From contig NZ_CP076019.1 of NCBI RefSeq assembly GCF_018623055.1, positions 2,232,001 to 2,296,000 of the forward strand: a stretch of DNA of 64,000 nt, read 5' to 3'. Positions 43,698 to 52,521 of the stretch are shown here, one piece after another. How positions within the stretch are numbered: the stretch's first letter is position 1; the number at the start of each line of letters is the position of its first letter. Below the pieces are notes generated by a model. That model saw only the letters and a program-made list of their open reading frames with translations, ran no database searches and was not told where the DNA came from. This DNA comes from Halorubrum sp. 2020YC2 (GTDB lineage: Archaea; Halobacteriota; Halobacteria; Halobacteriales; Haloferacaceae). Made by a program: the position numbers and the translations under genes.

Positions 43698-43953
43698 TTA
43701 CTCCCCGCCGTCGGTGTACGCCCAGTCATCGAGTACGCGATCCGCGACCGCGTTCGCCTCCGCCGGCGAGGGGCAGGAGCCGTCGACGACGTCTTCGCAG
43801 AGTTCGCCCGCGAGGTCGTACACCGCGGACCCGTCCGCGCGCTCGGCCACGCGCTCGAAGGTGGGCCGGTAGCCGGCGGCGGCGCGCTGACCGATCTCGT
43901 CGAGCGAGGCGTCGATGGTGTACTCGAGCTGACGGACCGCTTCTTCGGGTCAT
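43698..43953 (-). CDS. Small conserved-looking protein, frame broken near its start
   Basis: From the TAA at 43698 an open frame runs back through DDWAYTDGGE, SPAEANAVADRVLD, SAVYDLAGELCEDVVDGSC, RPTFERVAERADG and LEYTIDASLDEIGQRAAA. The plausible ATG at 43953 is in another frame, with a change near 43945, as in the neighbouring genes. About 85 residues, with two cysteines near the middle. No family recognised. Confidence 0.5.
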
Positions 43954-44036
43954 ACCCGATCCACCGACTCGAACCCACTTAAACTACTCGGATTCGAAAC
44001 TGAGTTAATTCCGTCTCGTCGCCCGCGCCGAACCGA

Positions 44037-44044
44037 CGTTTATA
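44037..44044 (+). promoter_or_regulatory. TATA box of the inositol-monophosphatase gene
   Basis: GTTTATAC is centred about 29 bases before the ATG at 44070, matching a leaderless haloarchaeal transcript. Confidence 0.5.
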
Positions 44045-44069
44045 CGCGTCGGGGGCGCGGACTGGGGGT

Positions 44070-44946
44070 ATGACCGACGAAGCCGAGCGCGGCGCCCCCC
44101 CGGGCGACCGCGCCGACGACGCCGCCGTTCCCCCCGTCGCGGACCGCGCGGACGACGTTGCCGAGCGCGCGGCCGTGGCGGTTCGCGCCGCGGAGGCGGG
44201 CGCCGAAGTCGCGAACGAGAGCTTCCGCAGCGACATCGCGGTGGAGACGAAAGGCGAGGACGACGTGGTGACCGAGGCCGACCGCGCCGCCCAGCGCACC
44301 GTCATCGAGGCGATCCGGGAGTCGTACCCGGCGACGCGATAGTGGGCGAGGAGGAAGACGAGCGCAAGACCGTGCCCATTCGGGCGCCGCGTGGGTGATC
44401 GACCCCATCGATGGGACGAACAACTACGTCCGCGACGTCCGCGTGTGGGCCACCGCGGTCGCGGCCGTCGTCGACGGCGAACCGGTGGCGGCCGCGATCG
44501 TCGCGCCCGCGCTCGGTGACACCTACACCGCCGACGCCACGGGTGCGTACCGCAACGGCGAGCCGATATCGGTGAGCGACGCCGCCGAGCCCCGCGACGC
44601 CGTCGTCGACCCGACGATCTGGTGGGAGTACGACGCGCGCGACGAGTACGCCCGCGCCTGCGAGGCGATCGTCTCCCGCTTCGGGGACATGCGCCGGCTC
44701 GGCGCCGCGCAGGTGGTACTCCCGACCGTCGCGGCCGGGGGACTTGAGGGGACGATCACGAACGTCGCGGCGAACCCCTGGGACACGGTTGCCGGCGTGC
44801 TCGTCATCCGGCAGGCCGGCGGGCGCGTGACTGACTTGGAAGGGGAGCGGTGGCGGCACGACTCGAAGGGGCTCGTCGCCTCGAACGGCACCCTCCACGA
44901 CGAGGTGCTCGCGGCCGCGAAGAGATCGAATCGGACTGATAGGTAG
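44070..44946 (+). CDS. Inositol monophosphatase-family enzyme, frame broken twice
   Basis: About 293 residues. A 40-residue Ala/Asp-rich head is followed by FRSDIAVETKGEDDVVTEAD, the first metal motif after a break near 44336 (VGEEEDER), and after another near 44384 the diagnostic WVIDPIDGTNNYVRD. Next come GAAQVVLPTVAAGGLEGTIT and NPWDTVAGVLVIRQAGGRVT. The family removes phosphate from inositol phosphates or fructose-1,6-bisphosphate with Mg2+; archaeal members often do both. Both breaks fit one lost base. Confidence 0.82.
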
Positions 44947-45001
44947 GGTACGTGGTCGTTTCTGGTCGGTTCCGAGTCGTTGATCGGTGAGACGGAACTG
45001 G

Positions 45002-45282
45002 TGAACACTCGGCGGCGAACACCTCCAAAGCCCCAGCCGCGACGGCTCGCGCGACTCGCTGCGGTCCTCGTCGCTCGCTTCGCTCGCTCCTGCGGTCCTT
45101 GCGTCGTCGTGCTTCGCCCTCGCGGCTGCCCCTTTGAGTCCCGCCCCGCCCAGCACCGCCCCGCGCCTCACGCCTCCCCAGCCTCGTCGGTCGGCCTCCG
45201 CTTCGCTCCGGCCGGCCGACTCCCTCGCGCGTACTCCTCGCGGCCGCCTTCGGCGGCCACTCGGAGGCACGCGCCACGGCAT
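45002..45282 (-). repeat. Dispersed structured intergenic element, copy F
   Basis: Minus-strand copy in the 408-base gap after the inositol phosphatase gene. Conserved boxes are ACACCTCCAAAGCCCCAGCC (45019-45038, reverse), CTGCCCCTTTGAGTCCC (45126-45142), CCTCCCCAGCCTCG and TCCCTCGCGCG. The central stem (CAGCCGCGA with TCGCGGCTG) pairs over 9 bp and then has a mismatch, so it is more eroded. There is no second tail unit and no TATA box at either edge. Confidence 0.72.
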
Positions 45283-45355
45283 GGCGTGGGGTGTTGGAGT
45301 GTGCGTCGCATCCCGGAGCCGAGGGTTCAAATTCGGGGCCGGCGAATCGGGGCGT

Positions 45356-45886
45356 ATGTACGCGGTCGTCGGCTGCAACGAGTGCGCCAACATGTGGCTG
45401 GTCACGGACCCGGAGACGAGCGAGACGGCGAAGTGCTCGCGGTGCGGCAAGACCCATAAGACGGCCAAGCTCAAGCGCTTCTTCGAGTCCGAGGACCGCG
45501 AGGCGGCCAGGGAGGCGCGGTCCGCGCTGCTCGCGAAGAAGCGCGGCGACAGCGCGGCGTTCGCGGAGGTCGACCACGTCTCCGAGCTGGAGGCCGCCGT
45601 CGAGGACGCCGGCATCGACGACCGGGAGTACCTCGAGGCGTCGGGGCTCGACGCCGACGCGGTCGACGAGGCCGGTTCGCGCGCCGAGGGCGGCGGGGGC
45701 GGCTCGCGGAGCCGCACCGAGGTCGTCCGCGACGCGGTCGAGACCGTCGACGACCCCACCGAGTCGGCGGTCGCGGAGCGCGCCGCGGCCGGCGGCGTCC
45801 CCGCCGACGCGGCCCGCGAGATCCTGACTCGCCTCGCGCGCCGCGGCGAGGTGACCGAGTCGAACGGGCGGTATCGCGTCCTCTGA
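45356..45886 (+). CDS. Zinc-ribbon/helical protein, DUF5817-like
   Basis: A 176-residue protein from ATG 45356. It begins with a zinc ribbon: MYAVVGCNECANMWLV, Cys7 and Cys10, and CSRCGKTHKTAKLKR, Cys27 and Cys30. An acidic central region follows, and the C-terminus is a winged-helix-like block (DAAREILTRLARRGEVTESN). Proteins of this layout occur throughout haloarchaea and are annotated as DUF5817. A nucleic-acid-binding role is likely from the folds but unproven. Confidence 0.72.
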   Translation: MYAVVGCNECANMWLVTDPETSETAKCSRCGKTHKTAKLKRFFESEDREAAREARSALLAKKRGDSAAFAEVDHVSELEAAVEDAGIDDREYLEASGLDADAVDEAGSRAEGGGGGSRSRTEVVRDAVETVDDPTESAVAERAAAGGVPADAAREILTRLARRGEVTESNGRYRVL

Positions 45887-45926
45887 GGCCGGTTTCGGAC
45901 GCCTCGGTACGAGTTCCGGACAAAGC

Positions 45927-45936
45927 ACTTATATCG
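45927..45936 (+). promoter_or_regulatory. TATA box of the PGF-CTERM gene
   Basis: CACTTATATC is centred about 27 bases before the ATG at 45957, so the transcript is probably leaderless. Confidence 0.5.
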
Positions 45937-45956
45937 GGGCTGAGTGGGAGCCGCAC

Positions 45957-46976
45957 ATGGACACCCGCACGGCCCTCCTGGCGGCGGCGGCCGCGCTCCT
46001 CGTCGCGAGCGCGGTCGGCGCCGTCGCCGCGCCCGACGCCCTCACCGACCCCCGAGAGACGAACGAGCCGCCCGGGGATATCGACATCGCCGGCGCGACC
46101 GTCGCGCCCGGCGAGGTGCGCGGCGAGACCGCCGAACTCCGGCTCGGCACCGACCTCCGCCACCGCGGTTCGACGGTCGAGAACGTCACCGTCCGCCACC
46201 GCGCGATCGGCGCCGAGTCCGGCCTCCTCGTCGACGAGACGACCGTCGACGCCGGCGACGTCGACTTCGACGGCGAGCGCACCGTCAACGGCACCGTGAC
46301 GGTCGACCGCGAGGGCGGCTACCGCATCGAGACGGTCGTCTTCGTCGACGGCCAGCACCGCGAGCGACAGACGACCCGGGTCGCCGGCGTCGCGGCGCTG
46401 ACGCCCGACTACGCGGACACGCGGGTCGGGTTCACCGACGGCGACGTCTGGCCGACCGTCGCGGTGAGCGTCGTCGAGGCCGACAACGAGACCGCGACGC
46501 TGTCGGCCTCCGTGTCGGTGACGAACCGCGGCGACGAGCCGAGCGAGGACGTCGACCTCCGCCTGTACCTCCGGCAGGCGGAGTCGAACGTGATCGCGGC
46601 GGACGCGACGGAGACGGTCGGCACCGTCCGCCCCGGCCGCACCGACACCGTGACCGCCACCGTCGAGGTCCCCGACGGCTACAACTACTACGTCGACGCC
46701 GCCCTGTTCGACGACGACGTGCTCGTCGACGAGACGCAGGGCGTCGCGAACCTGAACCCCCGGGAGACGATCAGCGCGAACGAGACGGTCCGCGACGTGG
46801 CGTTCTCCGTCGAGGACTTCCAGCGCGGCGAGGACGGCGCCGCGGGGGGCGACGCCGGAGACGGCGCCAGCGCGCCGGACCGAGACGCCAGCGACGACGC
46901 GACGCCCGGCTTCGGTCCCCTCGTCGCGCTCGTCGCGCTCGTCGTCGCGGCGCTGACCGCGCGGAGGCGACGATGA
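45957..46976 (+). CDS. Secreted PGF-CTERM surface protein (DUF7490-like)
   Basis: A 339-residue protein. Sec-type signal (MDTRTALLAAAAALLVAS), then two beta-rich domains with N-glycosylation sequons (ENVTV, NGTVTV, ETATLSASVSVTNRG), the second CARDB-like. An acidic linker leads to the C-terminal sorting tail TPGFGPLVALVALVVAAL followed by basic residues, the PGF-CTERM signal recognised by an archaeosortase for lipid anchoring. It is probably a surface-attached protein of unknown ligand. Confidence 0.82.
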   Translation: MDTRTALLAAAAALLVASAVGAVAAPDALTDPRETNEPPGDIDIAGATVAPGEVRGETAELRLGTDLRHRGSTVENVTVRHRAIGAESGLLVDETTVDAGDVDFDGERTVNGTVTVDREGGYRIETVVFVDGQHRERQTTRVAGVAALTPDYADTRVGFTDGDVWPTVAVSVVEADNETATLSASVSVTNRGDEPSEDVDLRLYLRQAESNVIAADATETVGTVRPGRTDTVTATVEVPDGYNYYVDAALFDDDVLVDETQGVANLNPRETISANETVRDVAFSVEDFQRGEDGAAGGDAGDGASAPDRDASDDATPGFGPLVALVALVVAALTARRRR

Positions 46977-47419
46977 CCGACGAACCGCCCGCGGACGGTC
47001 CCGACAGCGACCCGGCCGACGACCGCATGCCCGCCGAACCTGCGACCGACCGCGATCCGACCCGCGACCCACCACAGCCCATGACCGACGACACCGACCG
47101 CACGACGACCGATTCCGATCGCACCGAGACGAGTGATGACTGGGAACCAGCCGACTCCTCGGGGTTCGACCGCCCCTCGACCGACGACCTCCGCGGGCTG
47201 CTCGACCGCGTGGGATTGGCCGCGCTGTCGCTGCTCGCGGTCGTCGCCGGCTGGGGCTTTTACACCCAGTCCGGGAGCGCGATCCGCACGTGGTTCGACC
47301 CGGCCTACCAGTCGGTCGCGCTCGCCGTCTTCAACCTCGCGGTCCTGCTCGTCGCGCTCGCCGGCGTGACCCACCAGCTCCGCCGGATCCGCGCGACGGA
47401 GTCGGGCGGTTCCGAGTAG
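46973..47419 (+). CDS. Membrane protein with acidic N-terminus, partner of the surface protein
   Basis: A 148-residue protein overlapping the preceding gene by four bases. Residues 1-75 are acidic and low in hydrophobicity (TDRDPTRDPPQPMTDDTDRT); two membrane helices follow at about 82-102 and 113-133 (GLAALSLLAVVAGWGFYTQ, then SVALAVFNLAVLLVALAGVT). It resembles small haloarchaeal proteins often coded next to PGF-CTERM surface proteins (DUF8060-like). The start could be further downstream at MTDDTDRTT. Confidence 0.65.
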   Translation: MTDEPPADGPDSDPADDRMPAEPATDRDPTRDPPQPMTDDTDRTTTDSDRTETSDDWEPADSSGFDRPSTDDLRGLLDRVGLAALSLLAVVAGWGFYTQSGSAIRTWFDPAYQSVALAVFNLAVLLVALAGVTHQLRRIRATESGGSE

Positions 47420-47455
47420 CCACGGGGGCGAGGAGACCGAACGGCGGTCGCCTCG

Positions 47456-47791
47456 CTACTCGTCCGGGATCTGGTCGGTGTCGGCCGGGATCTGTTCGAC
47501 CTGTCCCGCGAGCGTCGCGGCGTCGCCGGCGACGGTGGAGGGCTCGACGCCCGCCTCGCCCGCGACCAACCTGACGTGCGCGGCGAGCAGCGCGAGCGCG
47601 CGGAGGCCGGCGCCGTCGGGGTCCTCGTCGGTGCGCTGGGCGAACGTGGTGTCGACCTCGCCGTCGCGGACGACGCCGACGTGGACCGCGTCGACGTCGT
47701 CGCCGTCGAGGAGGTCGCGGGCGCGGGCGAGTTCCGCCTCGAAGTCGTCGCTCGCGGACGCGTCGGCGTCTGCGGGGGTGTCGTCGCTCAT
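47456..47791 (-). CDS. Hypothetical haloarchaeal protein (111 residues)
   Basis: A 111-residue acidic protein. Ser/Asp-rich head (1-17), then a compact alpha/beta pattern: FEAELARARDLLDGDDVDAV, HVGVVRDGEVDTTFAQRT, LRALALLAAHVRLVAGEAGV. No metal or nucleotide motif. It follows the haloarchaeal pattern of small cytoplasmic proteins with an N-terminal acidic tail. Function unknown. Confidence 0.6.
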   Translation of the reverse strand: MSDDTPADADASASDDFEAELARARDLLDGDDVDAVHVGVVRDGEVDTTFAQRTDEDPDGAGLRALALLAAHVRLVAGEAGVEPSTVAGDAATLAGQVEQIPADTDQIPDE

Positions 47792-47872
47792 ACTGTCACT
47801 CGGGCGAGCGGCGGGAAAAGCGCGGCGGCGGTTCGGGGCGGGGAGGTGAAAACGGGGACGCGACGGTGCGGA

Positions 47873-48712
47873 CTACTCGTCGGGCCGGGGGCGGGCGATG
47901 AACAGCGCTTCCTCGATGGTGAACGGGTCGTACACCGACTGGTGGCAGACGCAGTACGTCCCGTCGGCCGCGTCGTAGCGGGCGGACTCGTCTAACACCT
48001 TGTAACCGGGAATACAGCAGAAGTGGGTACAGACGTTGAGGTACGCCATGAACCCCTGGTCGGTCGACGCCTGGAGCCACTCGTCGTTCTGGGCCGCCTC
48101 CTCGATCTCCGGGGAGCGGATGACGACCGCGTTCAGGTTGGTGTCGGCGTCCTCGGACCGCCACGTGACCGCCGCCGGCTTGCCGACGCCGTCGCTGCCG
48201 ATCCCGTTACCCCACTCGGTGTAGTCGTCGAAGTCGTCGACGTGGATCCGGTCGCCGCCCGAGTACGTGTCCGCCTGCCAGTCGTACGGCGGGCCGCTCG
48301 CGGCGCGGAACAGGTTGTCCGACTCGAAGTTCGGCTGGACGTTCTCCTGCGACTCGACGCCGCAGTACTGGTACCACGCGCCGGAGTAGGTCACCCCGCC
48401 GAGGTCCTCCTGCGCGACCTCGATCTCCCGTCCCTCCTGGGTGACGGTCGTCGTCTCGGGCCAGATACCCTCGATGTACCCCTCGTCGGTGACCCGGACC
48501 GGGATCTGCGGGAGTCCGCGGGGCGCCGGACCGCCCGTGTGTGCGATGGTCTTCGCGATCGTCGACCCGCCGCCGACGCCGCCGGCGGTCGTCAGGGTGT
48601 TCACGGTGGCCGACCCCATCGCGCCGACCCCCGCGAGGGCCGCGCCGCCGACGACGCCCTTCACGAAGCGTCGCCGCCCGGACTCAGACGGATACTTATC
48701 AGACGCACTCAT
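47873..48712 (-). CDS. Rieske iron-sulfur protein
   Basis: A 279-residue protein with a twin-arginine-type N-terminus (GRRRFVKGVVGGAALAGV) that serves as export signal or anchor. The Rieske cluster motifs are CTHFCCIPGYK and CVCHQSVYDP: Cys228/His230 and Cys254/His257 hold the 2Fe-2S cluster, and Cys233/Cys256 could form the stabilising disulfide. It transfers electrons from quinol toward cytochrome or halocyanin carriers. The usual cytochrome b partner is not next to it, so it stands alone here. Confidence 0.85.
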   Translation of the reverse strand: MSASDKYPSESGRRRFVKGVVGGAALAGVGAMGSATVNTLTTAGGVGGGSTIAKTIAHTGGPAPRGLPQIPVRVTDEGYIEGIWPETTTVTQEGREIEVAQEDLGGVTYSGAWYQYCGVESQENVQPNFESDNLFRAASGPPYDWQADTYSGGDRIHVDDFDDYTEWGNGIGSDGVGKPAAVTWRSEDADTNLNAVVIRSPEIEEAAQNDEWLQASTDQGFMAYLNVCTHFCCIPGYKVLDESARYDAADGTYCVCHQSVYDPFTIEEALFIARPRPDE

Positions 48713-48889
48713 ACGCGGTTCTGAGGCTGGACCGGTAAAAAGGCTGACGAACCCTCCACCGCGGGCGGGTCGCGGCCCAAATCGGCCCGGAGCGAGGGGT
48801 TCGAGCGGCCCCGCCGCCCCGTGGGGAGTCGCACAGCAACGATCGTGATAGAGTTTACTCGGAGCCGAGGCAAGCCTTCGTTCGGACCG

Positions 48890-48901
48890 CGGTATTTAAC
48901 C
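48890..48901 (+). promoter_or_regulatory. TATA box of the ppc gene
   Basis: GGTATTTAACCG lies about 30 bases before the ATG at 48926, the spacing for a very short leader. Confidence 0.5.
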
Positions 48902-48925
48902 GACCCCGAACGCAGTATCCGTGGT

Positions 48926-51628
48926 ATGGAGCTGCACAATCGGGACGTGCGGACGGACGTCCGGGAGCTCGGGGCGCTGGTGGGGGACGTGCTCGCCGCG
49001 CAGGCCTCGACTGAGGCGTACGAGACGGTCGAGACGCTTCGAAACGCGGCGATCGCCTACCGGCGGGGGGACGCCTCGGACCGCGACGCCCTCCACGACG
49101 CGGTCGACGACCTCTCGACGACCCGCGAGGAGGTCGTCGCCCGCGCGTTCACGACCTACTTCGAACTGATCAACCTCGCGGAGGAGCGCGAGCGCGTCCG
49201 CGCGGTCCGGAACGCCGACGACGGGAGCGCACTCCACGACTCCTTCGACGCGACGATAGCCGAGTTCGCGGAGGCGGGCGTCGACGCCGAGGAGCTAGAG
49301 GAGCTGCTCACGGACGTGCTCATCGAGCCGACGTTCACCGCCCACCCCACGGAGGCCCGGCGGTCGACCGTGAAGTCCAAGCTCCGCTCCATCGCGAACC
49401 ACCTCGAAGAGCTCGACGAGCACAACCTCACCGAGCGGGAGCGGCGCGCCGTCTGGCGCGACGTCACCGCCGAGGTGACCAGCCTGTGGGGCACCCGGCA
49501 GGTCCGCGAGCGTGCGCCCGAGCCGGAAGACGAGGCGCGCAACGTCCAGTGGTACCTCGAGAACACGCTGTTCGACGTGGTCGGAGACGCCTACGAGGAG
49601 TTCGAGGAGACCATCTCGAAGGAGTACGACGACGTCGACTGCCCGAAGCTCTTCGAGTTCCGCTCGTGGGCCGGCTCGGACCGCGACGGCAACCCGTTCG
49701 TCACCCCCGAGGTGACCGACGAGACGCTTGAACGCCAGCGCGAGGTCGCCGTCGAGAAGTACCGCGACCGGTGCAAGCGGCTCTCGGCCGTGCTAAGCCA
49801 GGACGGCGACCGGTACGCCGCCGGCGACGCGTTAGCGCGGTCGCTCGCGGCCGACGCCGAGCGGTTCCCGACCGTCGTCGAGGAGGCCCGCGAGCGCTAC
49901 CCCGACGAGCCGTACCGTCAGAAGCTCCGGCTGATGCGCGAGCGGCTCGACCGCGTCAACGACGTGCGCCCGGGGGAGTACCCCGACGGCGACGCCTTCC
50001 TCGACGACCTCGACGTCATCGCGGAGTCGCTCCGCGAGGACGGTCACGAGTCGGTCCTCGAGTCGTTCGTCGAGCCGTTCCGCCGACAGGTGGACACGTT
50101 CGGGCTCACGCTGGCGTCGCTCGACCTGCGCGACCACCGCGAGAACCACACCGAGGCCGTCGCCGAGGCGGTCGCGGTCGAGGGCGTCGACTACGCCGGG
50201 ATGGACGAGTCCGAGCGCGTCGACTTCCTCACGGAGGCCATCCTCCAAGACGACCCGGTGATCGACCTCGACGAGCCCGGCGACGTCTCGGAGACGACCG
50301 AGCGCGTCCTCCGGCGGTTCGAGTCGTTCGCGGAGTGGCAAGAGGAGTACGGCCAGCAGGCGATAGACACCTACTGTATCTCGATGACCGAGGAGCCGAG
50401 CCACGTCCTGGAGGTGCTCTTCCTGTCGGATCAGGTCGGCGTCGTCTCCCTCCCCGACCACTGCGCGGTCGACGTGGTTCCGCTCTTGGAGACCGAGTCG
50501 GCGCTCAACGGCGCCGAACGCATCCTCGGCACGCTCTTCGAGAACGAGGCGTACGCGACCGCGCTGGAGGCCCGCGGCGAGGTCCAAGAGGTCATGCTCG
50601 GCTACTCCGACTCAAACAAGGAGAACGGGTTCCTCGCGGCCAACTGGGACCTCTACGAGAACCAGCGCCGGATCGCCCGCTTCTGCCGCGAGGAGGAGGT
50701 CACCCTCCGGCTGTTCCACGGCCGCGGCGGCTCCATCTCGCGGGGCGGCGGCCCGATGAACGAGGCGCTGCTCGCGCTGCCGAACGAGACCGTCACCGGG
50801 CAGGTGAAGTTCACCGAGCAGGGCGAGGCGATAGCGGAGAAGTACGCCAACCCGCGGATCGCGGAGCGCGAGTTGGAGCAGATGCTCGACGCCCAGATCC
50901 GCGCCCGGAAGGAGGCGAACGAGGAGCCGGTCGAGGACGTGCCCGACCGGTGGGTCGAGGCGATGGAGGTCATGGCGCCCGCCGCCCGGGAGACGTACCG
51001 CGACCTGCTGAACACCGACGGGTTCGTCTCCTACTTCGAGCAGGCGACGCCGATCAGCGTCGTCGAGAACCTCAACCTCGGCTCGCGACCCGCCTCTCGC
51101 TCCGGCGAACGCAGCGTCGAGGACCTGCGGGCGATCCCGTGGGTGTTCTCGTGGACCCAGACCCGGCTGATCCTCCCCGGCTGGTACGCGATCGCCTCCG
51201 GCATCGACGCCTACCTTGACGAGGTCGGCGAGGAGGAGGGGTTAGAGACGCTCCGCGAGATGTTCGAAGAGTGGCCGTTCTTCCGGACCACGCTCGACAA
51301 CGCCTCGCTGGCGCTCGCGCGTACCGAGCCGGAGATAGCCGCCGAGTACGCCGACCTGGCCGACGACGACCTCCGCGAGCGCTTCTTCCCCGAACTGGTC
51401 GGTGAGTACGAGCGCGGGCGCGAACTCGTCTTGGAGATCAGCGGCCGCGACCAGCTGCTCCGCCGCGAGTGGCTCGAAGAGAGCCTCGGTCGCCGGAACC
51501 CCTACGTCGACCCACTGAACCTGCTTCAGGCGAACCTGCTCGGCCGGACCCACCGCACCGACGAGGAGGAGCGCACCCTGCGGCTCACCGTCAACGGCAT
51601 CGCCGCCGGGATGAAAAACACCGGCTAA
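48926..51628 (+). CDS. ppc: Phosphoenolpyruvate carboxylase
   Basis: A 900-residue enzyme, the full bacterial-type length, that fixes bicarbonate onto PEP to make oxaloacetate. Catalytic motifs are FTAHPTEARRST with His140, GYSDSNKENGFLAANW near 555-570, and FHGRGGSISRGGGP near 595-610. The start at 48926 is set by the TATA spacing and by the conserved MELHNRDVRTDVRELG opening. The protein ends at NTG. Confidence 0.95.
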   Translation: MELHNRDVRTDVRELGALVGDVLAAQASTEAYETVETLRNAAIAYRRGDASDRDALHDAVDDLSTTREEVVARAFTTYFELINLAEERERVRAVRNADDGSALHDSFDATIAEFAEAGVDAEELEELLTDVLIEPTFTAHPTEARRSTVKSKLRSIANHLEELDEHNLTERERRAVWRDVTAEVTSLWGTRQVRERAPEPEDEARNVQWYLENTLFDVVGDAYEEFEETISKEYDDVDCPKLFEFRSWAGSDRDGNPFVTPEVTDETLERQREVAVEKYRDRCKRLSAVLSQDGDRYAAGDALARSLAADAERFPTVVEEARERYPDEPYRQKLRLMRERLDRVNDVRPGEYPDGDAFLDDLDVIAESLREDGHESVLESFVEPFRRQVDTFGLTLASLDLRDHRENHTEAVAEAVAVEGVDYAGMDESERVDFLTEAILQDDPVIDLDEPGDVSETTERVLRRFESFAEWQEEYGQQAIDTYCISMTEEPSHVLEVLFLSDQVGVVSLPDHCAVDVVPLLETESALNGAERILGTLFENEAYATALEARGEVQEVMLGYSDSNKENGFLAANWDLYENQRRIARFCREEEVTLRLFHGRGGSISRGGGPMNEALLALPNETVTGQVKFTEQGEAIAEKYANPRIAERELEQMLDAQIRARKEANEEPVEDVPDRWVEAMEVMAPAARETYRDLLNTDGFVSYFEQATPISVVENLNLGSRPASRSGERSVEDLRAIPWVFSWTQTRLILPGWYAIASGIDAYLDEVGEEEGLETLREMFEEWPFFRTTLDNASLALARTEPEIAAEYADLADDDLRERFFPELVGEYERGRELVLEISGRDQLLRREWLEESLGRRNPYVDPLNLLQANLLGRTHRTDEEERTLRLTVNGIAAGMKNTG

Positions 51629-51933
51629 CGCGACGACGCCCTCGCCAGCGAGTCGCCGGCGGCGGCCACCCCGCCGGCGCGACCGACTCCGCGGACCCGA
51701 TTTCTCTTCGCCCGTCCGACCGCGCGAGCCGACGGCACGGCGATCGCACGGGAGTCAAGGACACCCCGACGCCGATCGGATTTGATATAGCAAAATACGA
51801 TATAAAGCGAAGGTTTGGCGGAGACTACTGAGCGACGGGTACGAGCGACGAAACGCCGCGCGTCAGGCGTCTCGGCGGTGCTGAGCGTGAGCGCAGCTAA
51901 CGGACGTCGACGAAAGCGGACAGAAGAGCCGAG
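51629..51933. other. Gene-free gap with an AT-rich, promoter-like patch
   Basis: No gene is supported. In otherwise GC-rich DNA, 51779-51808 reads GATTTGATATAGCAAAATAC followed by GATATAAAGC, which contains a TATA-like ATATAAAG on the plus strand. No start codon follows in a conserved context, so an unannotated small RNA is possible. Confidence 0.35.
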
Positions 51934-52389
51934 TTACGCGTAGCGTTCGAGTTCCGGGCGGTCGAGGTCCTCGAAGACCTCGGTCGCGACCTCCGAGAGG
52001 AACGCCTCGCCCTCGTCGGAGACGCGGCGGCCCTCGCCGCTTGCGGTGGTGACGAGTCCGTCCTCTTCGAGCGCCTGAAGCGCCGTGCGGATGAGCTTGC
52101 GGGAGCCGCCCTCGTGCTCGCCGGGGCGGACGGAGTAGCGGTTCGAGCCGCGCTTCTTCGAGCCGTACTCGGTGGCGAGCCGCTCGATGCCGACCGGCTC
52201 GTTCTGCGCGACCTTCCGCAGGAGGCTCGCGGAGCGGACGTACCAGAAGTCGTCCTGCTCCGGGGGTAGCTCCTTGCCGGCGCCGCTCTTGGTGAACTCG
52301 ACCCAGTCGGGCTCGTCGATCCGGTCTTCGAGTCGCGCCGCGACGGCCTCGATAAGGTCGTCGGCCGGCACGTCGTAGATGGTTACCAT
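51934..52389 (-). CDS. rps19e: 30S ribosomal protein S19e
   Basis: A 151-residue protein from MVTIYDVPADDLIEAVA at 52389. S19e landmarks: EFTKSGAGKELPPEQDDFWY, VRSASLLRKVAQ and GVERLA-like PVGIERLATEYG, and SRKLIRTALQALEEDGLV. It binds the small-subunit RNA head in archaea and eukaryotes. The TATA box 29 bases upstream and the short leader fit a ribosomal gene. Confidence 0.93.
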   Translation of the reverse strand: MVTIYDVPADDLIEAVAARLEDRIDEPDWVEFTKSGAGKELPPEQDDFWYVRSASLLRKVAQNEPVGIERLATEYGSKKRGSNRYSVRPGEHEGGSRKLIRTALQALEEDGLVTTASGEGRRVSDEGEAFLSEVATEVFEDLDRPELERYA

Positions 52390-52413
52390 TGGGTGTCGAT
52401 TCACGCCAGCGTC

Positions 52414-52422
52414 GTTTAAAAC
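52414..52422 (-). promoter_or_regulatory. TATA box of the rps19e gene
   Basis: TTTTAAAC on the minus strand is centred about 29 bases before the ATG at 52389, the usual leaderless spacing. Confidence 0.5.
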
Positions 52423-52521
52423 CATCGTATCGCGTACGGCCCGTGTGAGCCGTTTTCACGGGGTTGCGGGCCGCTGCGGGCGACTCGCGGATCGGAGAAA
52501 GCGAGCGGCGGCGGGCGCGGC

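Noticed and set aside
45322-45345. T-loop-like GGGTTCAAATTC
   Set aside because: The flanking bases do not form the 5-bp T stem (one wobble, then a G-G clash) and no acceptor or anticodon arms fit.
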